A stretch of DNA of 64,000 bases from Ktedonobacterales bacterium (GTDB lineage Bacteria; Chloroflexota; Ktedonobacteria; Ktedonobacterales; DATBGS01): positions 86,615 to 150,614 of the forward strand of contig DATBHW010000012.1 of NCBI GenBank assembly GCA_036557285.1. Direction: 5' to 3'. Below, in pieces: positions 1 through 8,472 of the stretch. Position 1 is the first letter of the stretch; every line of letters starts with the position of its first letter. Position numbers and translations under genes: made by a program. The notes under the pieces were generated by a model. That model saw only the letters and a program-made list of their open reading frames with translations, had not been told where the DNA came from and did not search any database.

Positions 1-2
1 CG

Positions 3-923
3 CTTCAGCATCTTTCTACAGATCGTGCCTCGTTTGCCATCTATAACAGCCCGCTTTCTGAGGCGGGCGTGCTGGGCTTTGAGTATGGCTACAGCATTCA
101 CGCCCCCGAAGGCGCGCTGGTGCTGTGGGAAGCGCAGTTTGGCGATTTCGCCAACTCCGGCCAGGTGATGATCGATCAGTTTATCGCCTCGGCTCGCGCC
201 AAGTGGCGGCAGGAGCCGTCGCTGACGCTGCTGCTGCCGCATGGCTACGAGGGGCAGGGGCCAGAGCATTCCAGCGCGCGGCTGGAGCGTTATCTTCAGC
301 TTGCCGCTGAGGATAACCTGCGGGTCGCCAACTGCTCCACTTCGGCGCAGTATTATCATCTGCTGCGGCTGCACGCGGCGTATCTGAGCTATGATCCGCG
401 CCCGCTGATCATTATGACGCCCAAGAGCCTGCTGCGCCATCCGCATTCGGCGTCGCGTCTGGAAGAGTTGACGGAAGGCGAGTTTCAGCCAGTGATTGAT
501 GACGAACTGGCGCGCGATCACGTGGAAAGCGTCACGCGCGTGGTAGCCTGCGCTGGCAAAGTCTCGATTGATCTGCTGACCAGCCAGGAGCGCGCCGAAG
601 CGGAAGAGGTGGCAATCGTGCGCGTGGAATCGCTCTATCCGTTCCCGGAGGAAGAACTGGCGCAGGTTCTGGCCGGATACCCGCGCCTGCGCGAGTTGGT
701 CTGGACGCAGGAAGAGCCAGAGAATATGGGCGCGTGGACGTTTGTCGCGCCGAAGCTGCAAGCTCTCGTCAATCGTGGCGTGAAGGTCAGCGTTATCAGC
801 CGCCCGGAGCGCGCCAGCCCAGCCGAGGGTCTAATGGAACTGCACCAGGCTGAGCAGCAGCGTATTATCACGCAAGCATTGAAAGCGCCGGTCAGGCAGC
901 GTGGAGGCCGCCATGTCAGTTGA
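3..923 (+). CDS. sucA: 2-oxoglutarate dehydrogenase E1 component, C-terminal part
   Basis: This is the C-terminal third of the thiamine-diphosphate E1 subunit that decarboxylates 2-oxoglutarate in the TCA cycle. The reading frame is open from base 3, so the gene begins left of the window. The start of the visible frame holds the family motif [17 protein letters not shown] of the pyrimidine-binding domain, followed by the transketolase C-terminal region ([14 protein letters not shown], then EEPENMGAW). The stop lies 11 bases inside the following E2 gene, so the two subunits are translationally coupled. Only the truncation by the window edge limits this call. Confidence 0.93.
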   Translation, partial: LQHLSTDRASFAIYNSPLSEAGVLGFEYGYSIHAPEGALVLWEAQFGDFANSGQVMIDQFIASARAKWRQEPSLTLLLPHGYEGQGPEHSSARLERYLQLAAEDNLRVANCSTSAQYYHLLRLHAAYLSYDPRPLIIMTPKSLLRHPHSASRLEELTEGEFQPVIDDELARDHVESVTRVVACAGKVSIDLLTSQERAEAEEVAIVRVESLYPFPEEELAQVLAGYPRLRELVWTQEEPENMGAWTFVAPKLQALVNRGVKVSVISRPERASPAEGLMELHQAEQQRIITQALKAPVRQRGGRHVS

Positions 924-2235
924 GATTCGCGTGCCAGCCCTGGGAGAATCAATTGTTGAGGCCACCGTTGCGGCGTGGCGCAAGCAGGAAGGTGATCGCG
1001 TCTCCCAGGGAGATGTGCTGGTGGAACTGGAAACCGATAAGGTCAATCAAGAGATTTTCGCTGAGCAGAGCGGCGTCCTTCAACAAATTGTGAAGCAGGA
1101 GGGCGAGACGGTGGGCATCGGCGATGTATTAGCGGTGATCGCCGAAGGCGCGGCTGACGGCGCTGCCGCTGCTCAGCCCGCTCCTTCGGCAGCGGCGGGC
1201 GAGCGTGTGTCGGCGCAGGCTGAGGCAGCGCCGGGCAAGCCGGAAACGCCGGTTGAGCCTGATCTAGCGCCATCTGAAGCGGGAACGGCTACGCCTCTGG
1301 CGCGGCGCATCGCTGCCGAGCATAACATTGATCTGACGCGGGTCAGGCCAGAGCATGGGCGCGTGACCAAAGAGGATGTGCTGGGCTATCTGGAGCAGCA
1401 CGCCGCCAGCCCTGCCCCGCAGGCGGTTGAAACCGCGCCTGGGGGCGTGCCGCCACCAGGTCCGCCTGCGCGGACTCCATCCGCCCCCTCTGCGCCTGCC
1501 CTCGCAGGGGCTGTGCCGACTCCAGCCGCGCCGCGTGGCCGCGAGGAGCGGGTGCGCATGTCGCGCCGCCGCCAGACGATTGCTCAGCGGCTGGTGCAAA
1601 CGCAGAACAACGCCGCGATGCTAACGACCTTTAACGAGGTTGATATGAGCGCGATTATGGAGGTACGCAAGCGGCGCAAGGACAGTTTCAAGGAGCGGCA
1701 TGGCGTCTCGCTGGGTTTTATGTCGTTCTTCACAAAAGCGGTGGTTGGCTCGCTCAAAGCCTTCCCGCGTCTGAACGCGGAGATTCAGGGCGATGAGATG
1801 CTGCTGAAATATTATTACGATATTGGCATTGCTGTCGGCGCTGAAGAGGGGCTGGTCGTGCCGGTGGTGCGCGATGCAGACTGCAAGAGCTTTGCGGAGA
1901 TCGAGCGCGAGATCGCTGATCTTGCCAAACGCGCCCGCGAGAATACGCTGACGCTTTCCGATCTTCAGGGTGGAACGTTCACGATTACGAACGGCGGAGT
2001 TTTTGGCTCGCTGATGTCCACGCCAATCCTCAACGGGCCGCAGGTGGGCATCCTGGGCATGCACAAGATCGAGGAACGGCCTATTGCCTTCAATGGGCAG
2101 GTGGTTATCAGGCCCATGATGTATCTGGCCGTCTCGTATGATCATCGCATCGTTGATGGGCGCGAGGCGGTGCAATTCCTGGTGCGCATCAAGGAACTGC
2201 TGGAAGACCCCGAAACGCTCTTGCTTGAGGGGTAA
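913..2235 (+). CDS. sucB: dihydrolipoamide succinyltransferase (2-oxoglutarate dehydrogenase E2)
   Basis: This is the E2 core of the 2-oxoglutarate dehydrogenase complex, 440 aa. It has an N-terminal lipoyl domain with the lipoyl-lysine motif ETDKVN (K43), a Pro/Ala-rich linker, a peripheral-subunit-binding domain near residues 125-160 ([15 protein letters not shown]), and a CoA acyltransferase domain ending in [10 protein letters not shown] with catalytic His411 and Asp415. I chose ATG 913 over the upstream GTG 901 because GGAGG stands 5 bases before it and [13 protein letters not shown] is the usual N-terminus. The gene overlaps the E1 gene by 11 bases. Its 3' end runs 47 bases into the convergent MFS gene. 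Confidence 0.95.
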   Translation: MSVEIRVPALGESIVEATVAAWRKQEGDRVSQGDVLVELETDKVNQEIFAEQSGVLQQIVKQEGETVGIGDVLAVIAEGAADGAAAAQPAPSAAAGERVSAQAEAAPGKPETPVEPDLAPSEAGTATPLARRIAAEHNIDLTRVRPEHGRVTKEDVLGYLEQHAASPAPQAVETAPGGVPPPGPPARTPSAPSAPALAGAVPTPAAPRGREERVRMSRRRQTIAQRLVQTQNNAAMLTTFNEVDMSAIMEVRKRRKDSFKERHGVSLGFMSFFTKAVVGSLKAFPRLNAEIQGDEMLLKYYYDIGIAVGAEEGLVVPVVRDADCKSFAEIEREIADLAKRARENTLTLSDLQGGTFTITNGGVFGSLMSTPILNGPQVGILGMHKIEERPIAFNGQVVIRPMMYLAVSYDHRIVDGREAVQFLVRIKELLEDPETLLLEG

Positions 2236-3403
2236 GCCAGGCCAGCACTGCCCCTATAACTCCGATGAGCAGGAGAGTTCCCCAGCACAAGAGCGGTGAC
2301 AGATGCAGTAACTCGCCCCCCAGGATCGGGCCAACCACGTAGCCCAGGCTGCTGGCGGTCCACAGCCAGCCCATATATGCTCCCCGCTGCTCAAGCGGCG
2401 CCAGGTCGGCCCCAACGACGCCAAATGCTGGCGAAAAGAGCATTTCGCCCCCTGTGAAAGCCAGCACCGGCAGAACCAGCCATACAGGTACACTGATCAG
2501 GCCACACAGCGCGGCTGCGCCAGCGTAGGCCAGGCATCCTAGCGCCATGACGCGCGCGGCAGGAAGATGAGCAATCGCCGTCACCAGCGGAAACTCTACC
2601 AGGGTAATCAGTATCCCGTTCAGGGCCATCAGGCCGCCATAGAGGGGAGGGCTGCCGCCTCGATGAAGCAGATAGATCGCAAACGTGGTGGTGATCTGGC
2701 TGTAGACGACCACTCCCAAAAAGCCTGCCAGCCACAGCCGCCGGAACGCGCCGTCTCGAAAAGGCGTCAGCGCCTGCATGAAATAAGCGCGCGGGTGGTC
2801 TTCAGGCGCGGGCCGCTTTGACACAGGCAATCGGGCCAGCGTCAGCAGGGCAAAGATCACTGTCGTTGCGGCATCTGCGATGAACAGCGGGAGATACGCG
2901 ATTGCCGCGATCAGCCCACCCAGCGCCGCGCTTACGGCTGTCCCAATGTTGATCGCAATGCGCAGAAGCGAAATCGCCTGCTTGCGCTGATCTGCCGGAA
3001 CAACATCAGTCACCAGAGTGTTCGAGAGAGGGCGCTGCATCTCGCTGACAACGCTCCAGGCAAACACAATCGCAGCCAACCATAAAAGCGATGAGAGAAA
3101 CGGCACGAAGAGCAGCAATGCCGCCGAGGCCAGCAGTGTCAGCGCCAGAAGCTGCTTGCGATCAACGCGATCAGCAAGCACGCTCATCAGTACCGAAGCA
3201 ATGACACCGCCCACCCCTGGCAGCGCCGCGAGCAGCCCCACGCGGTCTGCGGTGAGATGACGCGCTGAAGTGAGGTAAATGGTGAGAAAAGGCAAGACCA
3301 GCATCCCCATCCGGTTGATGAACGTCCCGCCCCACAATGCCCAGAACGTGGATGGCAGCGCACCCAATGTGCTGCGCATCCGCAAAACGGACCGGCGCAT
3401 CAT
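2189..3403 (-). CDS. MFS transporter
   Basis: This is a major facilitator superfamily permease of 404 aa with about 12 hydrophobic segments, probably a drug or metabolite exporter in the cytoplasmic membrane. N-terminal features are a short basic stretch, [21 protein letters not shown], and the loop-2/3-like motif [10 protein letters not shown]. The start at 3403 is chosen because AGGAGG sits 8 bases upstream; an in-frame GTG at 3448 lacks such a site. The 3' end overlaps the convergent sucB by 47 bases, so the last 15 codons of each gene share DNA. The substrate cannot be read from sequence. Confidence 0.85.
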   Translation of the reverse strand: MMRRSVLRMRSTLGALPSTFWALWGGTFINRMGMLVLPFLTIYLTSARHLTADRVGLLAALPGVGGVIASVLMSVLADRVDRKQLLALTLLASAALLLFVPFLSSLLWLAAIVFAWSVVSEMQRPLSNTLVTDVVPADQRKQAISLLRIAINIGTAVSAALGGLIAAIAYLPLFIADAATTVIFALLTLARLPVSKRPAPEDHPRAYFMQALTPFRDGAFRRLWLAGFLGVVVYSQITTTFAIYLLHRGGSPPLYGGLMALNGILITLVEFPLVTAIAHLPAARVMALGCLAYAGAAALCGLISVPVWLVLPVLAFTGGEMLFSPAFGVVGADLAPLEQRGAYMGWLWTASSLGYVVGPILGGELLHLSPLLCWGTLLLIGVIGAVLAWLTPQARAFRGLPAVP

Positions 3404-3574
3404 GCGCAACCCCTCCTGAACTAGAGTGACGCAAGCTGATGGAACCACTCATAGAAGTATAGCTGATGAGTGGCTTGCTCGCGCAGGACAAAAGATCAGA
3501 TTCTATCCTGTTCGTTGGGACAATTCCAGCCGGGATTACCTCGTCGCGCGATTATCTTGCCGAAACAGGCGCGC

Positions 3575-4336
3575 TCAGGGCTGTTTATCGGAACGACTGA
3601 ACGCGTAGCGCAGGAAAAGATGATCGCCCGCCTGTTTGAGAGTGAGGAGATGTCCCCAGGGCGCGGTTTCGGGCAGGAAGGCGTGCTGATCAATGAGCGA
3701 GGGACGCGAATGATCGGCGTCGCGCCCGGCAAGCTGCGGCGCGAGCGTCAGGAAAAGCTCATCAACGCAGTTGGCATTCTGAAAGCTGCTGAGGATGTTG
3801 GGGCCGCCCTCGTTGAGAACGATGCGCAGGCCAAACTCATTGCCCAGCAGGCGCAGGATAGCCTCTGGCGCGAGGCGAGCTTCACTTCCCAGGCTGTGAA
3901 TAGAGGTGACGGCCTGGGCGTTGGGGTCGGCGCGCAGCCGCTCGGCCCCGGCGTCGGTGGTGACGATCCACGTTTCGACGCCGGGCGTATGAAAGTTGGC
4001 TTCGGTCAGGTTGACGTGGCCGCTGGCGCTGACAACGACGGTGAGCGGCTCCGGGCGGTTTTTGCCCAGGCGCTGGCGCAGTTCGGCATAAAGCTGGCGT
4101 GCGGGAGGATAGACAAAGCCGGGCGTGCGCACGTGTCCGGTGTCGGCGTTCATGGAGCCTGCGCCGCACAGCACCGCGTCGGCATGCGCCCGCAGTAGGC
4201 CCATCGTGAAGGCATCGGCTTCGTTGAAGCCACCGATCTCGCCGCCGCCCGAACGCCCCGGCAGAGTATAGGAGACGACCCCATCGAGTGTGCTGACGAA
4301 ATTGACGATGAGCAAGGGGCGATCAGCGCGCGTCAA
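3575..4336 (-). CDS. RibD C-terminal / dihydrofolate-reductase-like reductase
   Basis: The product (253 aa) belongs to the RibD_C family: NAD(P)H-dependent reductases related to the riboflavin-pathway 5-amino-6-ribosylaminouracil reductase. It shows the N-terminal strand and substrate motif NFVSTLDGVVSY, the helix RAHADAVLCGAGSMNAD, and the C-terminal nucleotide-binding stretch VLNEGGPNILSSF. There is no RibD deaminase domain and no rib gene nearby, so it may act in another pteridine- or flavin-like reaction. The start appears to be TTG at 4336; a stop codon lies two codons upstream and no later start keeps the first strand. A 35-codon ORF overlaps the start. Confidence 0.75.
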   Translation of the reverse strand: MTRADRPLLIVNFVSTLDGVVSYTLPGRSGGGEIGGFNEADAFTMGLLRAHADAVLCGAGSMNADTGHVRTPGFVYPPARQLYAELRQRLGKNRPEPLTVVVSASGHVNLTEANFHTPGVETWIVTTDAGAERLRADPNAQAVTSIHSLGSEARLAPEAILRLLGNEFGLRIVLNEGGPNILSSFQNANCVDELFLTLAPQLAGRDADHSRPSLIDQHAFLPETAPWGHLLTLKQAGDHLFLRYAFSRSDKQP

Positions 4337-4430
4337 ATGTCAGCCCGCCGTCATACATCGCGGCGAGCGCGGCAGGAAAAGCGGCTGCGGATTGTGGCAT
4401 GCGCTCAAAGAGCGTTCGGATAGTATCCAT
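4323..4430 (-). CDS. possible 35-aa protein, SCP2-domain-like N-terminus
   Basis: A 35-codon frame from ATG 4430 ends 14 bases inside the RibD_C-like gene. Its start, MDTIRTLFERMPQSAAAF, resembles the first helix of SCP2 sterol-carrier domains, and the frame stops where the first beta strand would begin. It may be the stub of a truncated SCP2-like gene or a translational-coupling leader for the TTG-started gene downstream. No good ribosome-binding site is close (AAGGAG lies about 20 bases upstream). I am unsure it is expressed. Confidence 0.3.
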   Translation of the reverse strand: MDTIRTLFERMPQSAAAFPAALAAMYDGGLTFDAR

Positions 4431-4443
4431 AAGTGACTGACGC

Positions 4444-4472
4444 TTGACTCCTTACGCTTTGTGTGATACATT
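4444..4472 (+). promoter_or_regulatory. sigma-70-like promoter
   Basis: TTGACT at 4444-4449 and TACATT at 4467-4472 are separated by 17 bases. The gene at 4526 begins 54 bases further on, so this is its likely promoter. It rests on consensus matching only. Confidence 0.4.
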
Positions 4473-4525
4473 ATCTGTCTTGTACGAATCAGCTTGTGTA
4501 TTGCCTTGCTCACCGAAAGGATGGA

Positions 4526-5266
4526 ATGAGCATGCCCTACCCCCAGGCGTTCTTCGACATTCAGTTCACTTTTGCGCGCAACATGACACAGCTTTCCAGA
4601 CAGCCATATCACGAGTCGCTCCTGCGCCAGACGGCGCTGTATCGCATCATGGGCCTGGACTGGAGCCTCGACACCAGTAATCCGGTCTGGCAGCAATTTC
4701 TGGAAACCATCGAGGTTGACTCTGCCGAAACCGCTGCTGCCTATCGTTTCTATATGGAGCGTGCTGCTCAAGGACTGATTCCAGAGCATGAACCAGCCCC
4801 GCATTGGGGCTGTTTTTCCTATGAGTTCTACGCTGATCTGAAAGTCGCGCGAATGCACTTTAGCAACTGGGATGCCTCCGGCTATGGTCCACTCAGCCAC
4901 CACCGCCAGCAGGCGCGTATGGGCGAGTTACAGGCTATGTTCCACCATATTCACCAGGAACTTCCCGACGCCGAGCGCGTCCAGGGGGGAACATGGCTCT
5001 ATAATCGCAAAGAATATTGCCGTCTGTTCCCACCTGAATATGGCGCGTCGGCACAGGTTGACCATCCCCACCTGCTTGCTCGCAAGTTATGGGGCCAGTT
5101 CTTGCGTCATGGAAACCGTATGAATGAAGAGGTGACGGCGCGTTTTCTGGAAAAAGTTGAGCGCCTGCAAACGGCTGAGGCTTATGCAAGCTGTTTCCCT
5201 TATCAAAACTTAGTGACGGACGCGCCGATTACCCTCTTCTATACGTTTTACGGTCTTGCCACCTAA
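4526..5266 (+). CDS. hypothetical protein, 246 aa
   Basis: I do not recognise the family. The protein is soluble-looking, without signal peptide or membrane span, rich in aromatic and His residues (HWGCFSYEFYADLK, NWDASGYGPLSHHR) and probably mostly helical. ATG 4526 is chosen because AAAGGA stands about 5 bases upstream; an in-frame ATG at 4532 is an alternative. A sigma-70-like promoter lies 54 bases upstream. Its stop TAA overlaps the stop of the convergent acyl-CoA dehydrogenase gene by 4 bases, so there is no room for a terminator between them. Confidence 0.6.
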   Translation: MSMPYPQAFFDIQFTFARNMTQLSRQPYHESLLRQTALYRIMGLDWSLDTSNPVWQQFLETIEVDSAETAAAYRFYMERAAQGLIPEHEPAPHWGCFSYEFYADLKVARMHFSNWDASGYGPLSHHRQQARMGELQAMFHHIHQELPDAERVQGGTWLYNRKEYCRLFPPEYGASAQVDHPHLLARKLWGQFLRHGNRMNEEVTARFLEKVERLQTAEAYASCFPYQNLVTDAPITLFYTFYGLAT

Positions 5267-6444
5267 TCGCGTTTGGGGCCAGCATCGCCAAACATGCGGC
5301 GCGAGATAACCAGGCGCTGCACCTGCGCGGTCCCCTCGAAGATGTCGAAGACTTTGGCGTCGCGGAACCATTTTTCGACTAGCTGCTTGCACTCGCAATC
5401 CTCTGCCGGACCCATGATGCGCGCCGCTGCGCTGGTGACTTGCATGACCAGTTGCCCGGCGTAGGCTTTCGCCATCGAGGCTTCTTTGGAGTTTGGCAGG
5501 TTGTGATCGGCCATCCAGGCGGCACGCCAGCAGAGCAGCCGCGCCGCGTCAATGCGCGCGCCCAGATCTTCCAGTTCCTCGACAACGGCGTCCTTGCGAG
5601 CGAAGGGGTAGCCCTGGGGCAGTTCGTCGCACACCCAGGCGGTGGCGACTTCGTGCGCGGCGCGGGCGATGCCCACCGCCAGCGAGCCGACCATCGGGCG
5701 GGTGGCGTCGAGCGTCCCCATTGCGGCCTTGAAGCCCGCCATTGACTCGAAAGCGCGCCCGGCCAGCAGATGATCACCGGGGATGCGACAGTCGGTAAAG
5801 AAAAGCTGGGCGGTCTGCGAAGCGCGCAGGCCCATCTTCTTTTCGATGCGTCCGACGGTGAAGCCCGGCGTGCCTTTGGGTACGACGAAAGGGCGGATGC
5901 CCGCGCGGCCAAACTCCGGGTTGATGGTAGCGAAGACCACAACCAGATCGGCGCGCGCTCCGTTGGTGATGAAGTGTTTCGTGCCGTTCAGCACCCAGTC
6001 GTCGCCATCCTGCTTTGCCAGCGTGGCAATCGAAGAGACATCCGAGCCGACGCCTGGCTCGCTGAGGGCCAGCGCGCCCCAGCGCGGCTGCTCGTCTTCG
6101 TAGATGCTCAGGAAGCGTTTGCGCTGCTCGTCGGAGCCAAAGGCCAGAATTGGCGGCGCGGCCAGCCCTGGGCCTGGAATGCCGGTTGCCAGCCCGGCAT
6201 CGCCCCAGGCCGTTTCTTCGCTGTTCAGCACGCCCAGCACTGCCCAGCGGCGGCTCTGCTGGCTTTCGCCTTGTGGCGTGGGCGTGCGCGTGGCAGCGCG
6301 GCGCTTCATTCGCCAGAAAAACTCATCGGGGATAGATTCGGTGCGATCACATTCGAGCGAGAAGGGGCGCAAGTCTTTTTCGGCGATCTCGTGGGCTTCT
6401 TCGCGCGCAGCCTGCTCGGCTTTGCTGAGTTGAAAGTCAATCAT
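5263..6444 (-). CDS. acyl-CoA dehydrogenase
   Basis: This flavoprotein (393 aa) would introduce the alpha-beta double bond in an acyl-CoA, passing electrons to ETF. The full family layout is visible: N-terminal helical domain from MIDFQLSKAEQ, the beta domain with ALSEPGVGSDVSS and GTKHFITNGARAD, and the C-terminal helical domain ending in FEGTAQVQRLVISRRM, which carries the usual catalytic Glu in FEGT. ATG 6444 has AGGAGG 7 bases upstream. A second acyl-CoA dehydrogenase gene lies 119 bases upstream on the same strand, suggesting a paired or heteromeric enzyme. A short repeat occupies the gap between them. Confidence 0.9.
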   Translation of the reverse strand: MIDFQLSKAEQAAREEAHEIAEKDLRPFSLECDRTESIPDEFFWRMKRRAATRTPTPQGESQQSRRWAVLGVLNSEETAWGDAGLATGIPGPGLAAPPILAFGSDEQRKRFLSIYEDEQPRWGALALSEPGVGSDVSSIATLAKQDGDDWVLNGTKHFITNGARADLVVVFATINPEFGRAGIRPFVVPKGTPGFTVGRIEKKMGLRASQTAQLFFTDCRIPGDHLLAGRAFESMAGFKAAMGTLDATRPMVGSLAVGIARAAHEVATAWVCDELPQGYPFARKDAVVEELEDLGARIDAARLLCWRAAWMADHNLPNSKEASMAKAYAGQLVMQVTSAAARIMGPAEDCECKQLVEKWFRDAKVFDIFEGTAQVQRLVISRRMFGDAGPKRD

Positions 6445-6473
6445 GGCGCAACCTCCTGTTAGTGCAGCATCTC

Positions 6474-6561
6474 TTGACTTTTGCGGCATGCGCTGGTACC
6501 ATAACCCAGGGCTGGCGCGGCGAGAGATGTGCCTCATGACGACCCGCTGAGGGTATTGAAA
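6474..6561. repeat. dispersed ~88-bp repeat, copy A
   Basis: This segment between two acyl-CoA dehydrogenase genes is a diverged copy of 12665-12751. The last 27 bases (6535-6561) are identical in both copies. On the + strand both start with a promoter-like pair (here TTGACT 6474, TACCAT 6497, 17-base spacer), and both hold a small hairpin, CCTCA/TGAGG, near the 3' end. Both copies lie directly upstream of a minus-strand gene. Confidence 0.6.
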
Positions 6562-6563
6562 TG

Positions 6564-7682
6564 CTAGCCCAGCGCAGCCAGCGCTTCGGCATCGCGCATC
6601 CAGAGTTCAACGGGATGATCTTGCAAAAAGCCCGCGCCGCCCAAAATCTGTACGGCGTCGGTAGTGACGCGCTGCGCGACCTTCACGGCCTGCATCCGCG
6701 CTCGCTCGGCCAGCCGCAGCGCGCCCGCGTCTTCGCCAGTGTCCCAGGCCTGAGCGGCCCGCCAGACGAGCAGCCGCGCGGCGTCGGTATCCATTGCCAT
6801 TTCCGCCGCCATGAAGGCAATAGCCTGGAAAGAGGAGATGGGCTTGCCGAACTGAACGCGCCCTTTGGCGTAGTCGGCGGCGTACTCCAGCGCGGCATGG
6901 GCTGTGCCTACCGCCAGCCCGCCGAGCAGGACGTTTGCCAGCGCGATAAACCGCTGCGCGCCTGCACCAGCCGCGCCTGTATCGAGGCCGCCCAGCACAT
7001 CATGAGCTGTGAGCGCAACGTGATGCAGATGCAGCCTGGCGCGTGGCGCGGCGCGCAGGCCAAGCGGCTGAGACTCAGGTTTGGCGGCGACGCCTTCCGC
7101 GTTATCGGGCAGCACGACCAGGCGCAGCCCCGCGAGGCCGGGCGTCGCCATCTCTCGCGCTGTGACGACGCGCAGGCCATCGGTCTTGCCATGCACAACG
7201 CCGCGTTTCGTACCCGACACTTCGAGTGTGCCAGGGGAAGCACCCTGGCCCAGCAAGGTCGTTGTCTCGCGCACGACAAAGCCGCTGGCCGGTTCGCTCC
7301 AGCCCAGCGCACCAGGCGCGCCCGCGCCGCCATCGGCACAGCAGCGCGGCAGCAGCGCGTTGTGCTGCTCTGTGGTTCCGGCGATCAACACAGCTAGCCC
7401 GGCTAGCGTCGAGCCGATGACATACAGCGCCAGACCGCCATCACCATAGGCCAGTTCTTCGGCGATCAGCGCGTGCGTGACGGCGCTCTGGACGCCCGCG
7501 CCGCCGTACTCCTCTGGAAAGGGGATGAGGAGTCCGGTATCCGCCAGCAGGCGGCGCAGGTCGTCGGGCATCTCGCACGCTTCATCGGCGGCGCGCTCCA
7601 GGCGGCGGAACTGCTCCACCGCGATCTGATGCGCCAGATCACGAATGGCCGTTTGTTCTTCGGTGGGGGCAAAATCAATCAT
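6564..7682 (-). CDS. acyl-CoA dehydrogenase-like protein lacking the catalytic-Glu loop
   Basis: The protein (372 aa) is an acyl-CoA dehydrogenase homologue from MIDFAPTEEQTAIRDLAHQ through the C-terminal helical domain (QFGKPISSFQAIAFMAAEMA, QILGGAGFLQDHPVELWMRD). It then stops at AEALAALG, before the segment that in its neighbour reads FEGTAQVQR and holds the catalytic Glu. ATG 7682 is preceded by AGAGGAG. With the normal-length partner just downstream it could form an alpha2-beta2 heterotetramer in which one subunit lacks an active site, as described for some actinobacterial FadE pairs; this is inference. A late truncation giving an inactive gene is the alternative. Confidence 0.8.
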   Translation of the reverse strand: MIDFAPTEEQTAIRDLAHQIAVEQFRRLERAADEACEMPDDLRRLLADTGLLIPFPEEYGGAGVQSAVTHALIAEELAYGDGGLALYVIGSTLAGLAVLIAGTTEQHNALLPRCCADGGAGAPGALGWSEPASGFVVRETTTLLGQGASPGTLEVSGTKRGVVHGKTDGLRVVTAREMATPGLAGLRLVVLPDNAEGVAAKPESQPLGLRAAPRARLHLHHVALTAHDVLGGLDTGAAGAGAQRFIALANVLLGGLAVGTAHAALEYAADYAKGRVQFGKPISSFQAIAFMAAEMAMDTDAARLLVWRAAQAWDTGEDAGALRLAERARMQAVKVAQRVTTDAVQILGGAGFLQDHPVELWMRDAEALAALG

Positions 7683-7773
7683 GCTGGCTCCTCTGCTGGC
7701 AGAATCTTGCTGAAGCGTTCTGCTCTTGCCCTCATTATACCAGCATGGTCCCGCTTTTGGTAGGCTCCCCCAC

Positions 7774-8214
7774 TTAGGAGCGGGCAGTTGCCAGGGCAGA
7801 GCGCAGCCGGTCACAGAAGGCTGTGACCTCTTCGACGCCCCCTTTGGGTGAGCCAGACCACTCATCCACGCGCTCCCGCCAGTATTCTTCGGGCGTCCCC
7901 GGATACCGCGCGAAGATGTGCAGGTGCAGGTGCGGGACGTGATCTCCGTAGAAGAAGACATACACGTGGTCTGCACCGGCGCAGTTTTTCAGGGCGCGGC
8001 TGAGGCGCGTGACGAGCAGGCCGATGGCCTGCGCTTCGGTCTGGGTTAATTCGGCGAAACTGGGGACATGTCGTTTGGTTTCTGCTCTGACATAGCCCAG
8101 GAACGTTTCCCCCTGGTCGTTGGTGACGTGATGGGCGAACAGCAGATCATCTTCATAGATTGGCCCGCCGATCACTGAATCCTGCTGTTTAGCGCAGATG
8201 GGACACGCTTCCAT
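7774..8214 (-). CDS. HIT family hydrolase
   Basis: This histidine-triad nucleotide hydrolase/transferase has 146 aa. The catalytic triad HVPHLHLHIF is in the C-terminal half, and a CPIC motif at the N-terminus may be half of a metal site, as in Fhit/HinT-like proteins that begin with a Cys pair. ATG 8214 has AAAGGAG about 6 bases upstream. It faces away from the sigma factor gene across 258 bases. The substrate is not predictable beyond a phospho-linked nucleotide. Confidence 0.85.
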   Translation of the reverse strand: MEACPICAKQQDSVIGGPIYEDDLLFAHHVTNDQGETFLGYVRAETKRHVPSFAELTQTEAQAIGLLVTRLSRALKNCAGADHVYVFFYGDHVPHLHLHIFARYPGTPEEYWRERVDEWSGSPKGGVEEVTAFCDRLRSALATARS

Positions 8215-8472
8215 ATGCTGCTCCTTTGCTCTCTTGCTTTCTTCGCTTTCGCCAGGAACGTCCTGGCCTGTTGTTCCGCTCCCCTATCACTTCATCTTCA
8301 CCTTCCCTTGTGCATTTTTTCGTAGTGTTTTTTCGTGTTTTCGAGAAGCGCGTGCCAGAGCGCAGCGGTGGGCCGCCTTCCAGGAGGCGCTGCAAGCGCC
8401 AGCGCCCGATAAAAAAATGCGCAAGGAATGCGGCCCTTTTGGTGATAAGATACTGAAAAGGAGACGACAGCA

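Noticed and set aside
3470..4198. 242-codon plus-strand ORF over the RibD_C-like gene
   Set aside because: Antisense shadow; the minus frame has recognisable reductase motifs.
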